Of a stretch of 64,000 nt of DNA, positions 1 to 9,952 are shown piece by piece. The notes beneath the pieces are model-generated. The model made no database searches and was not told the origin of the DNA. It worked only from the letters and a program-made list of their open reading frames with translations. How positions within the stretch are numbered: position 1 is the stretch's first letter; every line of letters starts with the position of its first letter. The stretch spans positions 4,244,501-4,308,500 of the forward strand of contig NZ_CP115174.1 of assembly GCF_027625475.1 (NCBI RefSeq), written 5' to 3'. The position numbers and the translations under genes were made by a program. Source of the DNA: Sphingomonas abietis (GTDB taxonomy: Bacteria; Pseudomonadota; Alphaproteobacteria; Sphingomonadales; Sphingomonadaceae).

Positions 1-420
1 TAGCGGCACCTCGTCGCGCGTCCGCGCACGGGCGATCGGATCGGCCCGCATCCGGGCTTCGAGTGCGGTGGCGAGGTTGGCGGCGATCCCGTCCATCCCC
101 TTCGATCCGAGCGCCTCGACCCGCGCCTGCTCGATCGCATCGAACACCGCGCGCGCCACCGGCTCGACCGGCGCGCTGCGGTTGTGGAGCACGGCGTTAT
201 GCAGCCGCAGCCGCAGCGCGAAGGCATCGGCCGCGCCCCGCGCCTCGGCGACCTGCTCGGCCGGCAGCGTGCGGCCGGGCATCGGCACCTTGACCGTCTT
301 GCCGCTCTGCACGGCAGTATCGGCCGAATAGCCTAGCTCCACCTCGGGCTCGTGCGCGATCGCGCGGGTGGCGCCGGCGAGCGCGAGGCGGAAGGCTTCG
401 AGGGGATTGTTCTCGGCCAT
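1..420 (-). CDS. cobT: Cobaltochelatase subunit CobT (N-terminal part, runs off the window)
   Basis: The visible 140 residues begin with MAENNPLEAFRLALAGATRAI and contain the stretch GRTLPAEQ, as in the N-terminus of aerobic cobaltochelatase CobT. CobT works with CobS and CobN to insert cobalt into hydrogenobyrinic acid diamide in cytoplasmic cobalamin synthesis. The ATG is at 418-420 and the reading frame is open to the window edge, so the C-terminal metal-binding (VWA-type) domain is not seen. cobS lies directly upstream on the same strand, 34 bases away, so the two are probably co-transcribed. Some alphaproteobacteria keep cobS/cobT without a full cobalamin pathway, so the pathway itself is not proven here. 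Confidence 0.88.
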   Translation of the reverse strand, partial: MAENNPLEAFRLALAGATRAIAHEPEVELGYSADTAVQSGKTVKVPMPGRTLPAEQVAEARGAADAFALRLRLHNAVLHNRSAPVEPVARAVFDAIEQARVEALGSKGMDGIAANLATALEARMRADPIARARTRDEVPL

Positions 421-454
421 GGCTAAATCCTTCCCTGCAAGGGGAGGATGATCG

Positions 455-1459
455 TCATCCCTTCTTCACCGCGCTCTCGGGCAGATCCTTGCCGAATACC
501 CGCTGATAATATTCGGCGACCAGCGAGCGCTCGGCCTCGTCGCACTTGTTGAGGAAGGACATCCGGAAGGCGGTGCCGACGTCGCCGAAGATCAGCGCAT
601 TCTGCGCCCACGAGATCACCGTGCGCGGGCTCATGACGGTCGAGATGTCGCCGGCCATGAAGCCCTGGCGGGTGAGATCGGCGACCTTCACCATGCGGTC
701 GACGGTCTGCTTGCCGCCCTCCTTGTCATATTCGCCGGACTTGGCGAGCACGATCTTGGCCTCGATCGCGGCGGGCAGATAGTTCAACGTCACCACGATA
801 TTCCAGCGGTCCATCTGGCCCTGATTGATCTGCTGGGTGCCATGATAGAGCCCGGTGGTGTCGCCGAGGCCGACCGTGTTGGCAGTGGCGAACAGGCGGA
901 ACCACGGATTGGCGCGAATCACCCGGTTCTGGTCGAGCAGGGTGAGCTTGCCCTCCGCTTCCAGCACGCGCTGGATCACGAACATCACGTCCGGGCGGCC
1001 GGCATCATATTCGTCGAACACCAGCGCGGTCGGGGTCTGGAGCGCCCAGGGCAGCAGACCTTCGCGGAATTCCGTCACCTGCTGGCCATCGCGCAGCACG
1101 ATCGCATCGCGGCCGATCAGATCGATACGGCTGACATGGGCGTCGAGATTGATGCGGATGCACGGCCAGTTGAGCCGCGCCGCCACCTGCTCGATGTGGC
1201 TCGACTTGCCGGTGCCGTGGAAGCCCTGCACCATCACGCGGCGGTTATGGGCGAAGCCCGCCAGCACCGCGACCGTCGTCTCATGATCGAAGACATAGGC
1301 GGGATCGAGATCCGGCACGCGCTCGTCGGCCTCCGAGAAGGCCGGCACCTGCATGTCGACGTCAAGCCCGAACAGGGTACGGACATCCACCATCTTGTCG
1401 GGGGCCGCGAGCAGCGTGTCGTTGCGCGCATCGGGCTGGATGTTGGGGATGTCGGTCAT
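455..1459 (-). CDS. cobS: Cobaltochelatase subunit CobS, AAA+ ATPase
   Basis: This 334-residue protein has a Walker A motif (GFHGTGKS, about residues 79-86) and a Walker B motif (LVFDEYDAG, about 146-154), typical of the MoxR-like AAA+ subunit CobS. CobS and CobT form the ATPase chaperone that drives cobalt insertion by CobN. Length and N-terminus ([10 protein letters not shown]) fit the family. It is followed on the same strand by cobT after 34 bases and preceded by a J-domain gene 21 bases upstream, which suggests one operon of three genes transcribed leftward. Confidence 0.93.
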   Translation of the reverse strand: MTDIPNIQPDARNDTLLAAPDKMVDVRTLFGLDVDMQVPAFSEADERVPDLDPAYVFDHETTVAVLAGFAHNRRVMVQGFHGTGKSSHIEQVAARLNWPCIRINLDAHVSRIDLIGRDAIVLRDGQQVTEFREGLLPWALQTPTALVFDEYDAGRPDVMFVIQRVLEAEGKLTLLDQNRVIRANPWFRLFATANTVGLGDTTGLYHGTQQINQGQMDRWNIVVTLNYLPAAIEAKIVLAKSGEYDKEGGKQTVDRMVKVADLTRQGFMAGDISTVMSPRTVISWAQNALIFGDVGTAFRMSFLNKCDEAERSLVAEYYQRVFGKDLPESAVKKG

Positions 1460-1480
1460 ACTCGTCTCTCTTGCATGCTA

Positions 1481-2089
1481 TCAGGCGAAGGCCGGGGCGG
1501 ACTTGAGGTGCGTATAAGCTGCGATCACGTCCTGCAACGCCTTCTCATGCGATCGATCGCCGCCATTGCGATCGGGATGATATTGGCGAACCAGTTCGGC
1601 GTAGCGCGCCCTCAACGCACGGCGATCCGCATCGACGCCAAGCCCCATCACCTTCAGCGACGCGCGGTCCTCGCGGCCAAGCGGGCGGCCGTCGGTGCGG
1701 GCCGCCTGTTCGGCGCGGGCCTCCTCCATCCGCTTGCGGAAGCGGGCGCCGATCGCATCGAGCGGATCGGTGAAATCGGCCCATTTCGGCGGCCGGTCGG
1801 CGCCGACCTGGCTGAACGCGCGGGTTTCGCGCTCCCAGCCGGCATAAGGGCGCTGCTGGGCGGCGATCTCGTCGGCATCCATGCCCTGGAAGAAATTATA
1901 GCGGGTGTTGAACTCGCGGATATGATCGAGGCAGAACCAGCGCCAGGTCGGCGGCTCGTCGCCGCGCCGGCCCTGTCCGCCGGGCGCGCGGAACTCGCCG
2001 GGCTGGTCGCAGCCCGGATGCTCGCAGATTCGCCCTGTTTCGACGCGGCCGTGAAATCGCGGTCCCGCGCGCCTGTCTCCGTCCGCCAA
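1481..2089 (-). CDS. J-domain (DnaJ-like) protein with C-terminal J domain
   Basis: This is a 202-residue protein with a TTG start at 2089. Its C-terminal 65 residues form a J domain containing YHPDRNGG, the HPD motif that stimulates Hsp70/DnaK ATPase. The N-terminal part has a Cys/His pair arrangement (CEHPGC and WFCLDH) that could bind a metal. It is not a full DnaJ: the glycine-rich and zinc-finger regions are absent. It sits just upstream of cobS on the same strand and is divergent from bolA, with 41 bases between the two starts. The same gene neighbourhood is common in alphaproteobacteria. Its client protein is not known from the sequence. Confidence 0.85.
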   Translation of the reverse strand: MADGDRRAGPRFHGRVETGRICEHPGCDQPGEFRAPGGQGRRGDEPPTWRWFCLDHIREFNTRYNFFQGMDADEIAAQQRPYAGWERETRAFSQVGADRPPKWADFTDPLDAIGARFRKRMEEARAEQAARTDGRPLGREDRASLKVMGLGVDADRRALRARYAELVRQYHPDRNGGDRSHEKALQDVIAAYTHLKSAPAFA

Positions 2090-2130
2090 GATACTCCCCG
2101 TCGCTGCGCAAAGCGTCCTATATAGGGTCC

Positions 2131-2418
2131 ATGACCAGCACCACCACCGGCCCTGTCGCCGCCGAGATCACGCGACGCCTCGCAACCGCCCTGTCCCCGA
2201 CACGACTCGTCGTCACCGACGACAGCGAGACGCATCGCGGCCATTCCGGCCATGACGCGCGCGGCGAAAGCCATTTCACGGTGGACGTCACCTCGGCCGC
2301 GTTCGACGGACTGAACCGGGTGGCGCGCCAGCGGTTGATCAACCAGGCGCTCGCCGATCTGCTGGCCGAGCGCGTCCATGCCCTCGCGATCAAGGCGCGG
2401 GCGCCCTGCGAGGAGTAA
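2131..2418 (+). CDS. BolA family protein
   Basis: This 95-residue protein has the BolA/YrbA-like fold signature: a histidine-bearing loop (SETHRGHSGH), then ESHFTVDVTS, and near the C-terminus RQRLINQALADLL followed by VHALAIKA. BolA proteins pair with monothiol glutaredoxins and act in iron-sulfur cluster handling or regulation. The ATG lies 41 bases from the divergent J-domain gene, so the two share a promoter region. A GST gene follows after four bases. Whether it is BolA proper or a paralogue cannot be decided. Confidence 0.88.
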   Translation: MTSTTTGPVAAEITRRLATALSPTRLVVTDDSETHRGHSGHDARGESHFTVDVTSAAFDGLNRVARQRLINQALADLLAERVHALAIKARAPCEE

Positions 2419-2422
2419 GATC

Positions 2423-3121
2423 ATGGCCTACGAACTCTGGTACTGGCCCGGCATTCCGGGGCGTGGCGAGTTCGTGAGACTATCGCTGGAGGCCGGGGGC
2501 ATCGCCTATGTCGACCAGGCCTTCGAGAATCCCGATGCGCTGATGGACGATATCGGCCAGCGCGTGCCCGAGCCGTTCGCGCCACCCTATCTGGTGGCCG
2601 GCGACCTCGTGGTCGCGCAGGTCGCCAACATCCTGCTGTTCCTGGGCGACGAGCATGGCCTGGCGCCCAAGGACCGCGCCGGCCGCCATCTCGCCCACCA
2701 GATCCAGCTGACCATCGCCGACATGGTGGCGGAGGCGCACGACACCCACCATCCGGTCGAGATGATGGCCTATTATGAGGACCAGAAGCCGGAGGCGCGG
2801 CGCCGCGCCGCCGATTTCCGCGACGGGCGGATGCCCAAGTTCCTCGGCTGGTTCGAGCGGACGCTCGATCGTGCCGGGGGAAAATGGCTGACCGGCGATC
2901 GCTGGTGCTATGCCGACCTCTCGCTGTTCCAGCTGGTCGACGGGCTGACCTACGCCTTCCCCAAGCGGATGACGACGGTGATGCGCGATTGCCCGCGGCT
3001 GGCGGCGCTGCACGAGCGGGTCTCGCGGCTCCCCGAATTGCGGGATTATCTGTCCTCCGATCGGCGCCAGCCCTATGGCGAGGGCATCTTCCGCCACTAT
3101 CCCGAGCTCGATGCCGCCTGA
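2423..3121 (+). CDS. Glutathione S-transferase family protein
   Basis: This 232-residue protein has an N-terminal thioredoxin-like half (residues 1 to about 82, beginning MAYELWYWPGIPGRGEFVR with an early Tyr that may activate the glutathione thiol, and DLVVAQVANILLFLG as the glutathione-binding turn). The all-helical C-terminal half contains LTGDRWCYADLSLFQL, the usual N-capping region. The pattern resembles sigma/nu-like bacterial GSTs. The start at 2423 follows the bolA stop by four bases, suggesting translational coupling. The substrate is unknown. Confidence 0.88.
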   Translation: MAYELWYWPGIPGRGEFVRLSLEAGGIAYVDQAFENPDALMDDIGQRVPEPFAPPYLVAGDLVVAQVANILLFLGDEHGLAPKDRAGRHLAHQIQLTIADMVAEAHDTHHPVEMMAYYEDQKPEARRRAADFRDGRMPKFLGWFERTLDRAGGKWLTGDRWCYADLSLFQLVDGLTYAFPKRMTTVMRDCPRLAALHERVSRLPELRDYLSSDRRQPYGEGIFRHYPELDAA

Positions 3122-3187
3122 TTCCTTGCCGCGGGCGGCCACCATTCCTTGCCGCGAGCGGCGGGCAACGCTATCTGCCGCGGCGCC

Positions 3188-3856
3188 ATGCCAGCGCCCG
3201 TGATCCTCGCCGTGCCCAAGGGGCGCATCCTCGAAGAGGTGCAGCCGCTGCTCGAACGCGCCGGCATCCGCCCCGAACCGGCCTTCTTCGACGAAGGATC
3301 GCGCGCCCTCCAGTTCAAGACCGATCGCCCGGATATCGAGCTGATCCGGGTCCGCGCCTTCGACGTCGCCACCTTCGTGGCGCATGGCGCGGCGCAGCTC
3401 GGCATCGTCGGATCGGACGTGCTGATGGAGTTCGACTATTCGGAGCTCTACGCGCCGGTCGATCTCGGCATCGGCCACTGCCGCATCTCGGTGGCGGAGC
3501 CCGTCGGCATGGCCGCCGGCGACGATCCGCGCGAGTGGAGCCATGTCCGCGTCGCGACCAAATATCCGCACATCACCCGCCAGCATTTCGAGGCGCGCGG
3601 GGTGCAGGCCGAATGCGTCAAGCTCAACGGGGCGATGGAGATCGCCCCGGTGCTGGGCTTGGCCGATCGCATCGTCGATCTGGTGTCCTCGGGCCGCACG
3701 CTCAAGGAGAATGGGCTGGTCGAGGTCGAGGTGATCGCCGAGGTCTCCGCCCGCCTGATCGTCAACCGCGCCGCCTTCAAGACCCGCGCCGATACGCTCG
3801 GGCCGCTGGTGGCCGCCTTCCGGGCGGCCGCGCAGGAGGCACGCGATGCCGCCTGA
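3188..3856 (+). CDS. hisG: ATP phosphoribosyltransferase, short form HisG
   Basis: HisG catalyses the first step of histidine synthesis, joining PRPP and ATP. This protein has 222 residues, matching the short HisG form that lacks the C-terminal regulatory domain. Motifs are VPKGRILEE near the N-terminus, [14 protein letters not shown], the [13 protein letters not shown] segment, and a late [10 protein letters not shown] segment. Short HisG needs the HisRS-like partner HisZ, which is not in this window. The ATG at 3188 was preferred to an upstream TTG at 3149 because it places the conserved start [12 protein letters not shown] correctly. hisD overlaps its end by 11 bases. Confidence 0.95.
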   Translation: MPAPVILAVPKGRILEEVQPLLERAGIRPEPAFFDEGSRALQFKTDRPDIELIRVRAFDVATFVAHGAAQLGIVGSDVLMEFDYSELYAPVDLGIGHCRISVAEPVGMAAGDDPREWSHVRVATKYPHITRQHFEARGVQAECVKLNGAMEIAPVLGLADRIVDLVSSGRTLKENGLVEVEVIAEVSARLIVNRAAFKTRADTLGPLVAAFRAAAQEARDAA

Positions 3857-5270
3857 ACCCTCGGCTTCCACGCCCGCCTCAAACCATCCGTTCGTCCTGA
3901 GCGCAGTCGAAGGACGTGCAGCAAACGGTACGCCTGAGGCCAGCACTTCGACTTCGCTCCGTGCGAACGGGGGCAAAGGGCCTTTGCGGCTCGACGCCGG
4001 CGCCCCCGATTTCGAGGCCGCCTTCGCCGCGCTGGTCGATGCCCGGCGCGACGTCGACGAGGATGTCTCGTCTGCCGTCACTACGATCCTCGCCGACGTG
4101 CGGGCGCGCGGCGACGTCGCGGTGGCCGAGCGCACCGTCCAGTTCGACGGCCATGATCTCGCCGCGACCGGCTGGCGGATTGACCGCGCCACCTGCCGCG
4201 CCGCGCTCGACGCGCTCGATCCGGCGCTGCGCGACGCGATCGAACTCGCTGCCGAGCGCATCCGCACCTATCACGCCGCGCAGAAGCCGGCGGACCGCGA
4301 CAGCACCGACGCTGCGGGCGTCCGCCTCGGCGCACGATGGAGCCCGGTCGAGTCGGCGGGGCTTTACGTGCCCGGCGGGCGGGCGGCCTATCCCTCCTCG
4401 GTGCTGATGAACGCGATCCCCGCCAAGGTGGCCGGGGTCGGTCGCCTCGCGATGGTGACACCCACCCCCGGCGGCGTGATCAATCCGCTGGTGCTGGCCG
4501 CCGCCGAGATCGCCGGCGTCGACGAGGTGTGGCGGATCGGCGGCGCGCAGGCCGTCGCCGCACTCGCCTACGGCACCGACCGGATCGCCCCGGTCGACGT
4601 GATCGTCGGCCCCGGCAATGCCTGGGTGGCCGAGGCCAAGCGCCAGCTCTACGGCCGCGTCGGCATCGACATGGTGGCCGGCCCGTCCGAGATCGTCGTC
4701 ATTGCGGACGGCGACAATGATCCCGAATGGATCGCCGCCGATCTGCTCAGCCAGGCCGAGCATGATCCCACCAGCCAGTCGATTCTGTTCACCGACGATG
4801 CCGGATTCGGCGATGCGGTGGCCGATGCGGTGACCCGCCAGCTGACCACGCTCGCCACCGCGGCGACGGCGGCGACGAGCTGGGCCGATAATGGCGCGAT
4901 CATCGTCGTGCCCACGCTCGCCGATGCGACCCCGCTGTGCGACCGGCTCGCGCCCGAGCATCTCGAGCTCGCCGTCGCCGATCCCGAGGCGCTGTTCGCC
5001 ATGGTGCGCCATGCCGGATCGGTGTTCCTCGGCCGGCACACCCCGGAGGCGGTCGGCGATTATGTCGGCGGCCCCAACCATGTCCTTCCCACCGGCCGCC
5101 GGGCGCGCTTCGCCTCGGGCCTGTCGGTGCTCGACTTCATGAAGCGCACCAGCTTCCTCGCCTGCGACGCCGCCTCCATCGCCCAGATCGGCCCTGCCGC
5201 CGTCGCGCTGGCGACGGCCGAAGGGCTTCCCGCGCATGGCCGCTCGGTCGCGCTGAGACTCGGATCATGA
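3846..5270 (+). CDS. hisD: Histidinol dehydrogenase with an unusual N-terminal insertion
   Basis: HisD carries out the last two oxidations from histidinol to histidine. The 474-residue protein has family segments such as [43 protein letters not shown], and SQAEHDP with its metal-binding Gln/His. Family proteins are about 430 residues. The excess is explained by about 129 bases (3855-3983) lying in frame between the first three codons and the conserved start of the fold ([14 protein letters not shown]). The insert carries an inverted pair of repeat units and codes for a low-complexity Pro/Ser/Ala-rich tail. The gene overlaps hisG at the front and nusB (ATGA) at the end. Confidence 0.95.
   Translation: MPPEPSASTPASNHPFVLSAVEGRAANGTPEASTSTSLRANGGKGPLRLDAGAPDFEAAFAALVDARRDVDEDVSSAVTTILADVRARGDVAVAERTVQFDGHDLAATGWRIDRATCRAALDALDPALRDAIELAAERIRTYHAAQKPADRDSTDAAGVRLGARWSPVESAGLYVPGGRAAYPSSVLMNAIPAKVAGVGRLAMVTPTPGGVINPLVLAAAEIAGVDEVWRIGGAQAVAALAYGTDRIAPVDVIVGPGNAWVAEAKRQLYGRVGIDMVAGPSEIVVIADGDNDPEWIAADLLSQAEHDPTSQSILFTDDAGFGDAVADAVTRQLTTLATAATAATSWADNGAIIVVPTLADATPLCDRLAPEHLELAVADPEALFAMVRHAGSVFLGRHTPEAVGDYVGGPNHVLPTGRRARFASGLSVLDFMKRTSFLACDAASIAQIGPAAVALATAEGLPAHGRSVALRLGS
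3888..3971. repeat. Inverted pair of sphingomonad REP-like repeats inside hisD
   Basis: Unit one (3888-3919) starts CCGTTCGTCCTGAGCGCAGT and ends GTCGAAGGACGTGC. Unit two (3941-3971), read on the other strand, starts CCCGTTCGCACGGAGCGAAG and ends TCGAAGTGCTG. The two are therefore imperfect copies in inverted orientation, 21 bases apart, and could form a large hairpin. The core 'CCTGAGC..(A/T)GTCGAAGG' is a familiar interspersed repeat of sphingomonads; this is recalled knowledge, not a search. A similar single unit is seen at 41053-41074. Its location inside a coding region is unusual. Confidence 0.8.
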
Positions 5271-5734
5271 CCCAGAAAACCCCCAAGAATCCCGGCCGCT
5301 CGCGCGCCCGCTCGACCGCCCGCCTCGCCGCCGTGCAGGCGCTCTACCAGCAGGAGATGGAGGGCACGCCGCTGCCCAAGCTGCTGACCGAGTTCCACGA
5401 TCACCGCCTCGGCGCGACGATCGACGACGTCGAATATGCCGACGCCGAAGTCAGCTTCTTCGACGATCTGGTGATGGGCGTGGATGCGCGCCGCGACGAG
5501 CTCGACGCGCTGATCACCGAGCGACTCTCGACCGGCTGGACGATGGACCGGCTCGACAAGCCGATGCGCCAGATCCTGCGCGCCGGCGCCTATGAGCTGG
5601 TCGCCCGCCCGGACGTGCCAGTGGCGACCGCGATCTCCGAATATGTCGACGTCGCCGACGCCTTCTACGACAAGCGCGAGAAGGGCTTCGTCAACGGCCT
5701 GCTCGACGCGATCGCCAAGGCGGTTCGCGCCTGA
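5267..5734 (+). CDS. nusB: Transcription antitermination factor NusB
   Basis: This 155-residue protein has the NusB fold: an Arg-rich N-terminus (RSTARLAAVQALYQQEM, which contacts boxA RNA with NusE/S10), a middle region with LDKPMRQILRAGAYEL, and the C-terminal segment KGFVNGLLDAIAK. It acts in ribosomal RNA antitermination. The ATG overlaps the hisD stop (ATGA), so translation is probably coupled to hisD. The N-terminal dozen residues (Lys/Pro/Arg-rich) extend beyond the usual fold. No terminator with a T-run is seen after the gene. Confidence 0.94.
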   Translation: MTQKTPKNPGRSRARSTARLAAVQALYQQEMEGTPLPKLLTEFHDHRLGATIDDVEYADAEVSFFDDLVMGVDARRDELDALITERLSTGWTMDRLDKPMRQILRAGAYELVARPDVPVATAISEYVDVADAFYDKREKGFVNGLLDAIAKAVRA

Positions 5735-5814
5735 GCTGCCGCCGCCCGGCGGAACCGGCGCGGCCCCCGATCGTAAAGCCCCCGTGCCCGCTTCCCGGGC
5801 ATGGGAGTGACTTC

Positions 5815-6081
5815 ATGAAAATCGGAACGATGCTCGCCGCGTGCGGGCTGGCGGTAGCCGCGATCGCGCTGCCGACGACGGCGAATGCGCAACATCATGG
5901 CGGCGGCCAACCCGGCGGCGGTTTCCATGGCGGCAGTTCCCATGGTGGCGGCTTCCATGGCGGCGGTCATGGTGGGCATCGTGACGCCGGTTGGCACGGC
6001 GGCGGGCGCGGTTTCCATGGCGGCTATCACGGCGGCGGGCGCCGTTGCAGCTGGCATCACCATCACCGCCGCTGCTGGTAA
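5815..6081 (+). CDS. Small exported Gly/His-rich protein
   Basis: This 88-residue protein has a clear signal peptide (MKIGTMLAACGLAVAAIALP, with cleavage probably after TANAQ). The rest is almost entirely Gly, His, Ser and Phe in repeats of the type GG-F-HGG, ending in a His/Arg/Cys/Trp-rich tail. Such composition suggests metal binding or a surface-associated disordered protein, but no enzyme motif is present. It stands alone between nusB and a convergent oxygenase gene. Repetitive composition makes homology assignment unreliable. An EcfG-like promoter candidate lies about 40 bases upstream (5751-5775). Confidence 0.7.
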   Translation: MKIGTMLAACGLAVAAIALPTTANAQHHGGGQPGGGFHGGSSHGGGFHGGGHGGHRDAGWHGGGRGFHGGYHGGGRRCSWHHHHRRCW

Positions 6082-6104
6082 GCAGATGAACCGAGTGCGG
6101 CGGA

Positions 6105-6710
6105 TCAGCGATAGTTGAAGCTGATGCTGATCCGCTCGCTCTTCGCGCGGCCGGCCGGCACTTCGTGGCGCAGCCAGCTTTCCCACAGGAAGATGGTGCC
6201 CTCGGCCGGCTCGGCATAGACGAAGCTGCGCGCATCCTCCGGCGCGTCGTCGCGGCGCAGCGGCGCCGCCATCATCATCGGCAGGCGCGGATCCTCCAGC
6301 TTGAGCGCGCCCGACCCCTCCGGCACCCGCACATAGAGCGTGCCGGAGATAATGCTGTGCGGGTGGATATGGCCGCTATGATGGCCGCCCGAGCCCTTCA
6401 TGACATTGACCCACAGGCTGTCGAGCTTCGGTTTCTTACTCCCAAGATCGAGATACGCCTCGTCGGCGAAGCGACGGACATGCCTGTCGAGCACCCGGCG
6501 CAGATCGTCGAAGGCGGGATCGCGCACCGGCAGATCGTTGAGCGACGCATAGGAGGTATAGCCCGGATAGGCATGGGCCTTGCTCCATGCCCGCCCTGCG
6601 CGATCGTCCTGCGCCAGCCGCTGCGCGCTCTGCTCCAGCTCGGCGAGCAGGGCCGGGTCATCGAGCGCCCCTTCGTAGAAGCGCGTGGCGAAGAGGGTGC
6701 GTGTCGTCAT
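6105..6710 (-). CDS. 2-oxoglutarate/Fe(II)-dependent oxygenase-like protein
   Basis: This 201-residue protein resembles the putative 2OG-Fe(II) oxygenase family of about 200 residues. Visible features are the N-terminal LFATRFYEG, a His-rich metal site region (GGHHSGHIHPHS, followed by the strand SGTLYVRVPEGSGAL and EDPR) and the C-terminal SWLRHEVPAG and SERISISFNYR, where the distal His and the 2-oxoglutarate-binding Arg are expected. The substrate is unknown. It is divergent from thiL, with 43 bases between starts, so the two share promoter sequence. Confidence 0.8.
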   Translation of the reverse strand: MTTRTLFATRFYEGALDDPALLAELEQSAQRLAQDDRAGRAWSKAHAYPGYTSYASLNDLPVRDPAFDDLRRVLDRHVRRFADEAYLDLGSKKPKLDSLWVNVMKGSGGHHSGHIHPHSIISGTLYVRVPEGSGALKLEDPRLPMMMAAPLRRDDAPEDARSFVYAEPAEGTIFLWESWLRHEVPAGRAKSERISISFNYR

Positions 6711-6753
6711 CGGCTTGCCGAAGCATAGCCGCCGTCCCTATTCAAGCGCGCTC

Positions 6754-7677
6754 ATGACCGAAGACGAGTTCATCCAGCGCCTGCGCGGACACGCCACCCA
6801 CATCGCCGCCCGCGGATTGATGGACGACGCCGCCGTGCTCGGCGATCTCGTGCTCACCCACGACATGATCGTGGAGAGCGTCCACTATCTGCCGAACGAT
6901 CCGCCCGCCGACGTCGCGTGGAAGCTGCTGGCGGTGAACCTCTCCGATCTCGCCGCCAAGGGCGCGGTGCCCGAAGGCGTGCTGCTCGGCTATCCGCTGG
7001 CCAATGCGGGATGGGACGCGGCCTTCGCGGACGGACTGGCCGAGGCGCTCGCGCATTTCGGCGTACCGCTGCTCGGCGGCGATACCGTGTCGGCACCGGC
7101 CGGCGCAGCACGGATGATCGGACTGACCGCGATCGGCCGCTCGTCCCACGCGCCCGATCGGCGCGGCGCGCGGGCGGGGGACGATCTCTGGCTGATCGGC
7201 GCGATCGGCGAGGCCGGCGCCGGCCTCGCCATTGCCCAAGCTGGCGCGCCAGGCGAGGCCGGAAGCGACGGACTGCTCGCCGCCTATCGCCGGCCCCGCC
7301 CCCTGCTGGCGGAGGGCCGGGCGCTGGCCCCGCTCGCCCATGCCATGGCCGACGTCTCGGACGGGCTGCTGATCGACGCGGCGCGGATCGCCACCGCCTC
7401 GGGTCTCGCCGTCGCCGTCGATCTCGGCGCGGTGCCGCGCTCGGCCGCCCTGACCGCTTATGCGGGAGACGATCGCGCCGCCCGGATCGCCGCCGCCACC
7501 GCCGGCGACGATTATGCCCTGATCCTCGCCGCAGCGCCCGATGACGCCACGAGGATCGCGGCGATCGGCGCGACCCGGATCGGCCGTTTTGCCGACGGGA
7601 GCGGCCTCTCGCTCCATGACCGCGACGGGCCGATCCCGCTTCCCCGCCGGCTCGGCTACGAACACCGCCGCGATTGA
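6754..7677 (+). CDS. thiL: Thiamine-monophosphate kinase ThiL
   Basis: ThiL phosphorylates thiamine monophosphate to the active cofactor TPP. This 307-residue protein shows the PurM-like ATP-binding fold: the acidic GLMDDAAVL near the N-terminus, [28 protein letters not shown] and the late [15 protein letters not shown] and [11 protein letters not shown] segments that bind metal and nucleotide. The start at 6754 lies beyond the divergent oxygenase start and places the N-terminus as in homologues. No TPP riboswitch precedes it; the one in this window is before thiC at 56 kb. Confidence 0.94.
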   Translation: MTEDEFIQRLRGHATHIAARGLMDDAAVLGDLVLTHDMIVESVHYLPNDPPADVAWKLLAVNLSDLAAKGAVPEGVLLGYPLANAGWDAAFADGLAEALAHFGVPLLGGDTVSAPAGAARMIGLTAIGRSSHAPDRRGARAGDDLWLIGAIGEAGAGLAIAQAGAPGEAGSDGLLAAYRRPRPLLAEGRALAPLAHAMADVSDGLLIDAARIATASGLAVAVDLGAVPRSAALTAYAGDDRAARIAAATAGDDYALILAAAPDDATRIAAIGATRIGRFADGSGLSLHDRDGPIPLPRRLGYEHRRD

Positions 7678-7810
7678 TCGTTCAACCGGCTTGCCAAGGC
7701 CGGCTATTCGCGGTCTATTCGGTGCCGGAAGGCCTTTCAGCGCCGGCCGATCCCGGAAAACCGGGGCAGCGGCGACACCAGACGAGGGCCTGTCCGGAGG
7801 AGGACTGCCC

Positions 7811-9928
7811 ATGATCGTCGTCTTTGTGGCCATCGCCTGCGGGCTGCTGGCCGTGCTCTACGGCCTCGTCACCAGCCAGATCCTGTTGCGGCTACCGGCC
7901 GGCAACGCCCGCATGATCGCCATCGCCGGCGCCATCCAGGAAGGTGCCAAGGCCTATCTCGCTCGGCAATATACCACCATCGCGATCGTCGGCGTGGTGA
8001 TGGCGGTGATCATCTTCGCGACGCTGGGGGCGGTCTCGGCGACCGGATTCGTGATCGGCGCGCTGCTGTCCGGCCTCACCGGCTTCATCGGCATGACCGT
8101 CTCGGTGCGTGCCAATGTGCGGACGGCTGAGGCGGCGCGGGGATCGTTGCAGGGCGGGCTCACCGCCGCCTTCCAGTCGGGCGCGATCACCGGGATGCTG
8201 GTGGCCGGCCTCGGCCTGCTCTCGATCAGCCTCTTCTTCTGGTATCTGGTCGGCCCGGCGCATCATGTGCCGGGCGCCCCCCATGATCGCACCGTGATCG
8301 ACGCGCTGGTCGCGCTGAGCTTCGGCGCCTCCTTGATCTCGATCTTCGCGCGGCTCGGCGGCGGCATCTTCACCAAGGCGGCGGACGTCGGCGCCGATCT
8401 GGTCGGCAAGGTCGAGGCCGGCATCCCCGAGGACGATCCCCGCAACCCGGCGGTGATCGCGGACAATGTCGGCGACAATGTCGGCGATTGCGCCGGCATG
8501 GCCGCCGATCTGTTCGAAACCTATGTGGTGACGCTCGGCGTCACCATGGTGACGATCGCGCTGGCCTCGCCGGGCGCCGATCCGCAAGCGACGCTGCGGC
8601 TGATGGCGCTGCCTTTGCTGGTCGGCGGCGTGTGCATCGTCACCTCGATCATCGGCACCTTCATGGTCCGGCTCGGACGGGGCTCGATCATGGGCGCGCT
8701 CTACAAGGGCTTCTGGACCGCCGCGCTGCTTGCGGTGCCGGCGATCTACGGCGCCACCTCATGGGCGCTCGGCGACATCCACGCGGCGATCGGCACCACC
8801 GCGACGGGGGCCGCGATCACCGGGATGAGCCTGTTCTGGTCGATGCTGGTCGGGCTTGCCGTCACCGGCGCGCTGGTGTGGATCACCGAATATTATACCG
8901 GCACTTCCTATCGGCCGGTGCGATCGATCGCCTTCGCCTCGCAGACCGGCCATGGCACCAACGTCATCCAGGGCCTCGCGATCAGCCTCGAAGCGACGGC
9001 GCTGCCGACGCTGGTGATCGTGATCGCGGTGGTGGTCGCCTTCCAGCTCGCCGGGCTGCTCGGCATCGCCTTCGCCGCGACCGCGATGCTGGCGCTGGCC
9101 GGGATGGTGGTGGCGCTCGACGCTTATGGTCCCGTCACCGACAATGCCGGCGGCATCGCCGAGATGGCCGGGCTGGAGGATAGTGTCCGGTCCCGCACCG
9201 ACGCGCTCGATGCGGTCGGCAACACCACCAAGGCGGTGACCAAGGGCTATGCGATCGGATCGGCAGGGCTTGCCGCACTGGTGCTGTTCGGCGCCTACAC
9301 CACCGATCTCAAGACCTTCTTCCCCACCCTCACCGTCGATTTTGCGCTAGGCAACCCCTATGTCATCGTCGGGCTCCTGCTCGGCGCACTGCTGCCCTAT
9401 CTGTTCGGGGCGTTCGGCATGACCGCGGTCGGCCGCGCGGCGGGCGCGGTGGTGGAAGAGGTGCGCGCCCAGTTCCGCGACAATCCCGGCATCTTGGCCG
9501 GCACGGCGCGGCCCAATTATGCCCGCACCGTCGATCTCGTCACCCGCGCCGCGATCCGCGAGATGATCATCCCCTCGCTGCTGCCGGTGCTGGCGCCGAT
9601 CCTCGTCTACTTCGCGATCCGCGCGGTCGCCGGCCAGGCGAACGGCTTCGCGGCGCTCGGCGCGCTGCTGCTCGGCGTGATCGTCTCCGGGCTGTTCGTG
9701 GCGCTGTCGATGACGTCGGGTGGCGGCGCCTGGGACAATGCCAAGAAGTTCATCGAGGACGGCAATTACGGCGGCAAGGGATCGGAGGCCCACAAGGCGG
9801 CGATCACCGGCGACACGGTGGGCGACCCCTACAAGGACACCGCCGGGCCGGCGGTGAACCCGATGATCAAGATCACCAACATCGTGGCGCTGCTGCTGCT
9901 GGCGGCGCTCGCCAGCCACGGCGGCTAG
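7811..9928 (+). CDS. hppA: Membrane-bound proton-pumping pyrophosphatase, K+-insensitive type
   Basis: This 705-residue, very hydrophobic protein (about 15-16 membrane helices) hydrolyses pyrophosphate and pumps protons across the membrane. Signatures include the pyrophosphate-binding [20 protein letters not shown], the Asp-rich [16 protein letters not shown], and [16 protein letters not shown]. The segment [16 protein letters not shown] carries Lys where K+-dependent enzymes have Ala; from family knowledge this indicates the K+-independent class. The ATG at 7811 follows GGAGGA closely. It stands alone between thiL and a convergent PAP2 gene. Confidence 0.96.
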   Translation: MIVVFVAIACGLLAVLYGLVTSQILLRLPAGNARMIAIAGAIQEGAKAYLARQYTTIAIVGVVMAVIIFATLGAVSATGFVIGALLSGLTGFIGMTVSVRANVRTAEAARGSLQGGLTAAFQSGAITGMLVAGLGLLSISLFFWYLVGPAHHVPGAPHDRTVIDALVALSFGASLISIFARLGGGIFTKAADVGADLVGKVEAGIPEDDPRNPAVIADNVGDNVGDCAGMAADLFETYVVTLGVTMVTIALASPGADPQATLRLMALPLLVGGVCIVTSIIGTFMVRLGRGSIMGALYKGFWTAALLAVPAIYGATSWALGDIHAAIGTTATGAAITGMSLFWSMLVGLAVTGALVWITEYYTGTSYRPVRSIAFASQTGHGTNVIQGLAISLEATALPTLVIVIAVVVAFQLAGLLGIAFAATAMLALAGMVVALDAYGPVTDNAGGIAEMAGLEDSVRSRTDALDAVGNTTKAVTKGYAIGSAGLAALVLFGAYTTDLKTFFPTLTVDFALGNPYVIVGLLLGALLPYLFGAFGMTAVGRAAGAVVEEVRAQFRDNPGILAGTARPNYARTVDLVTRAAIREMIIPSLLPVLAPILVYFAIRAVAGQANGFAALGALLLGVIVSGLFVALSMTSGGGAWDNAKKFIEDGNYGGKGSEAHKAAITGDTVGDPYKDTAGPAVNPMIKITNIVALLLLAALASHGG

Positions 9929-9952
9929 CGGCGGAAGGTCGGGGGCGGGGCG

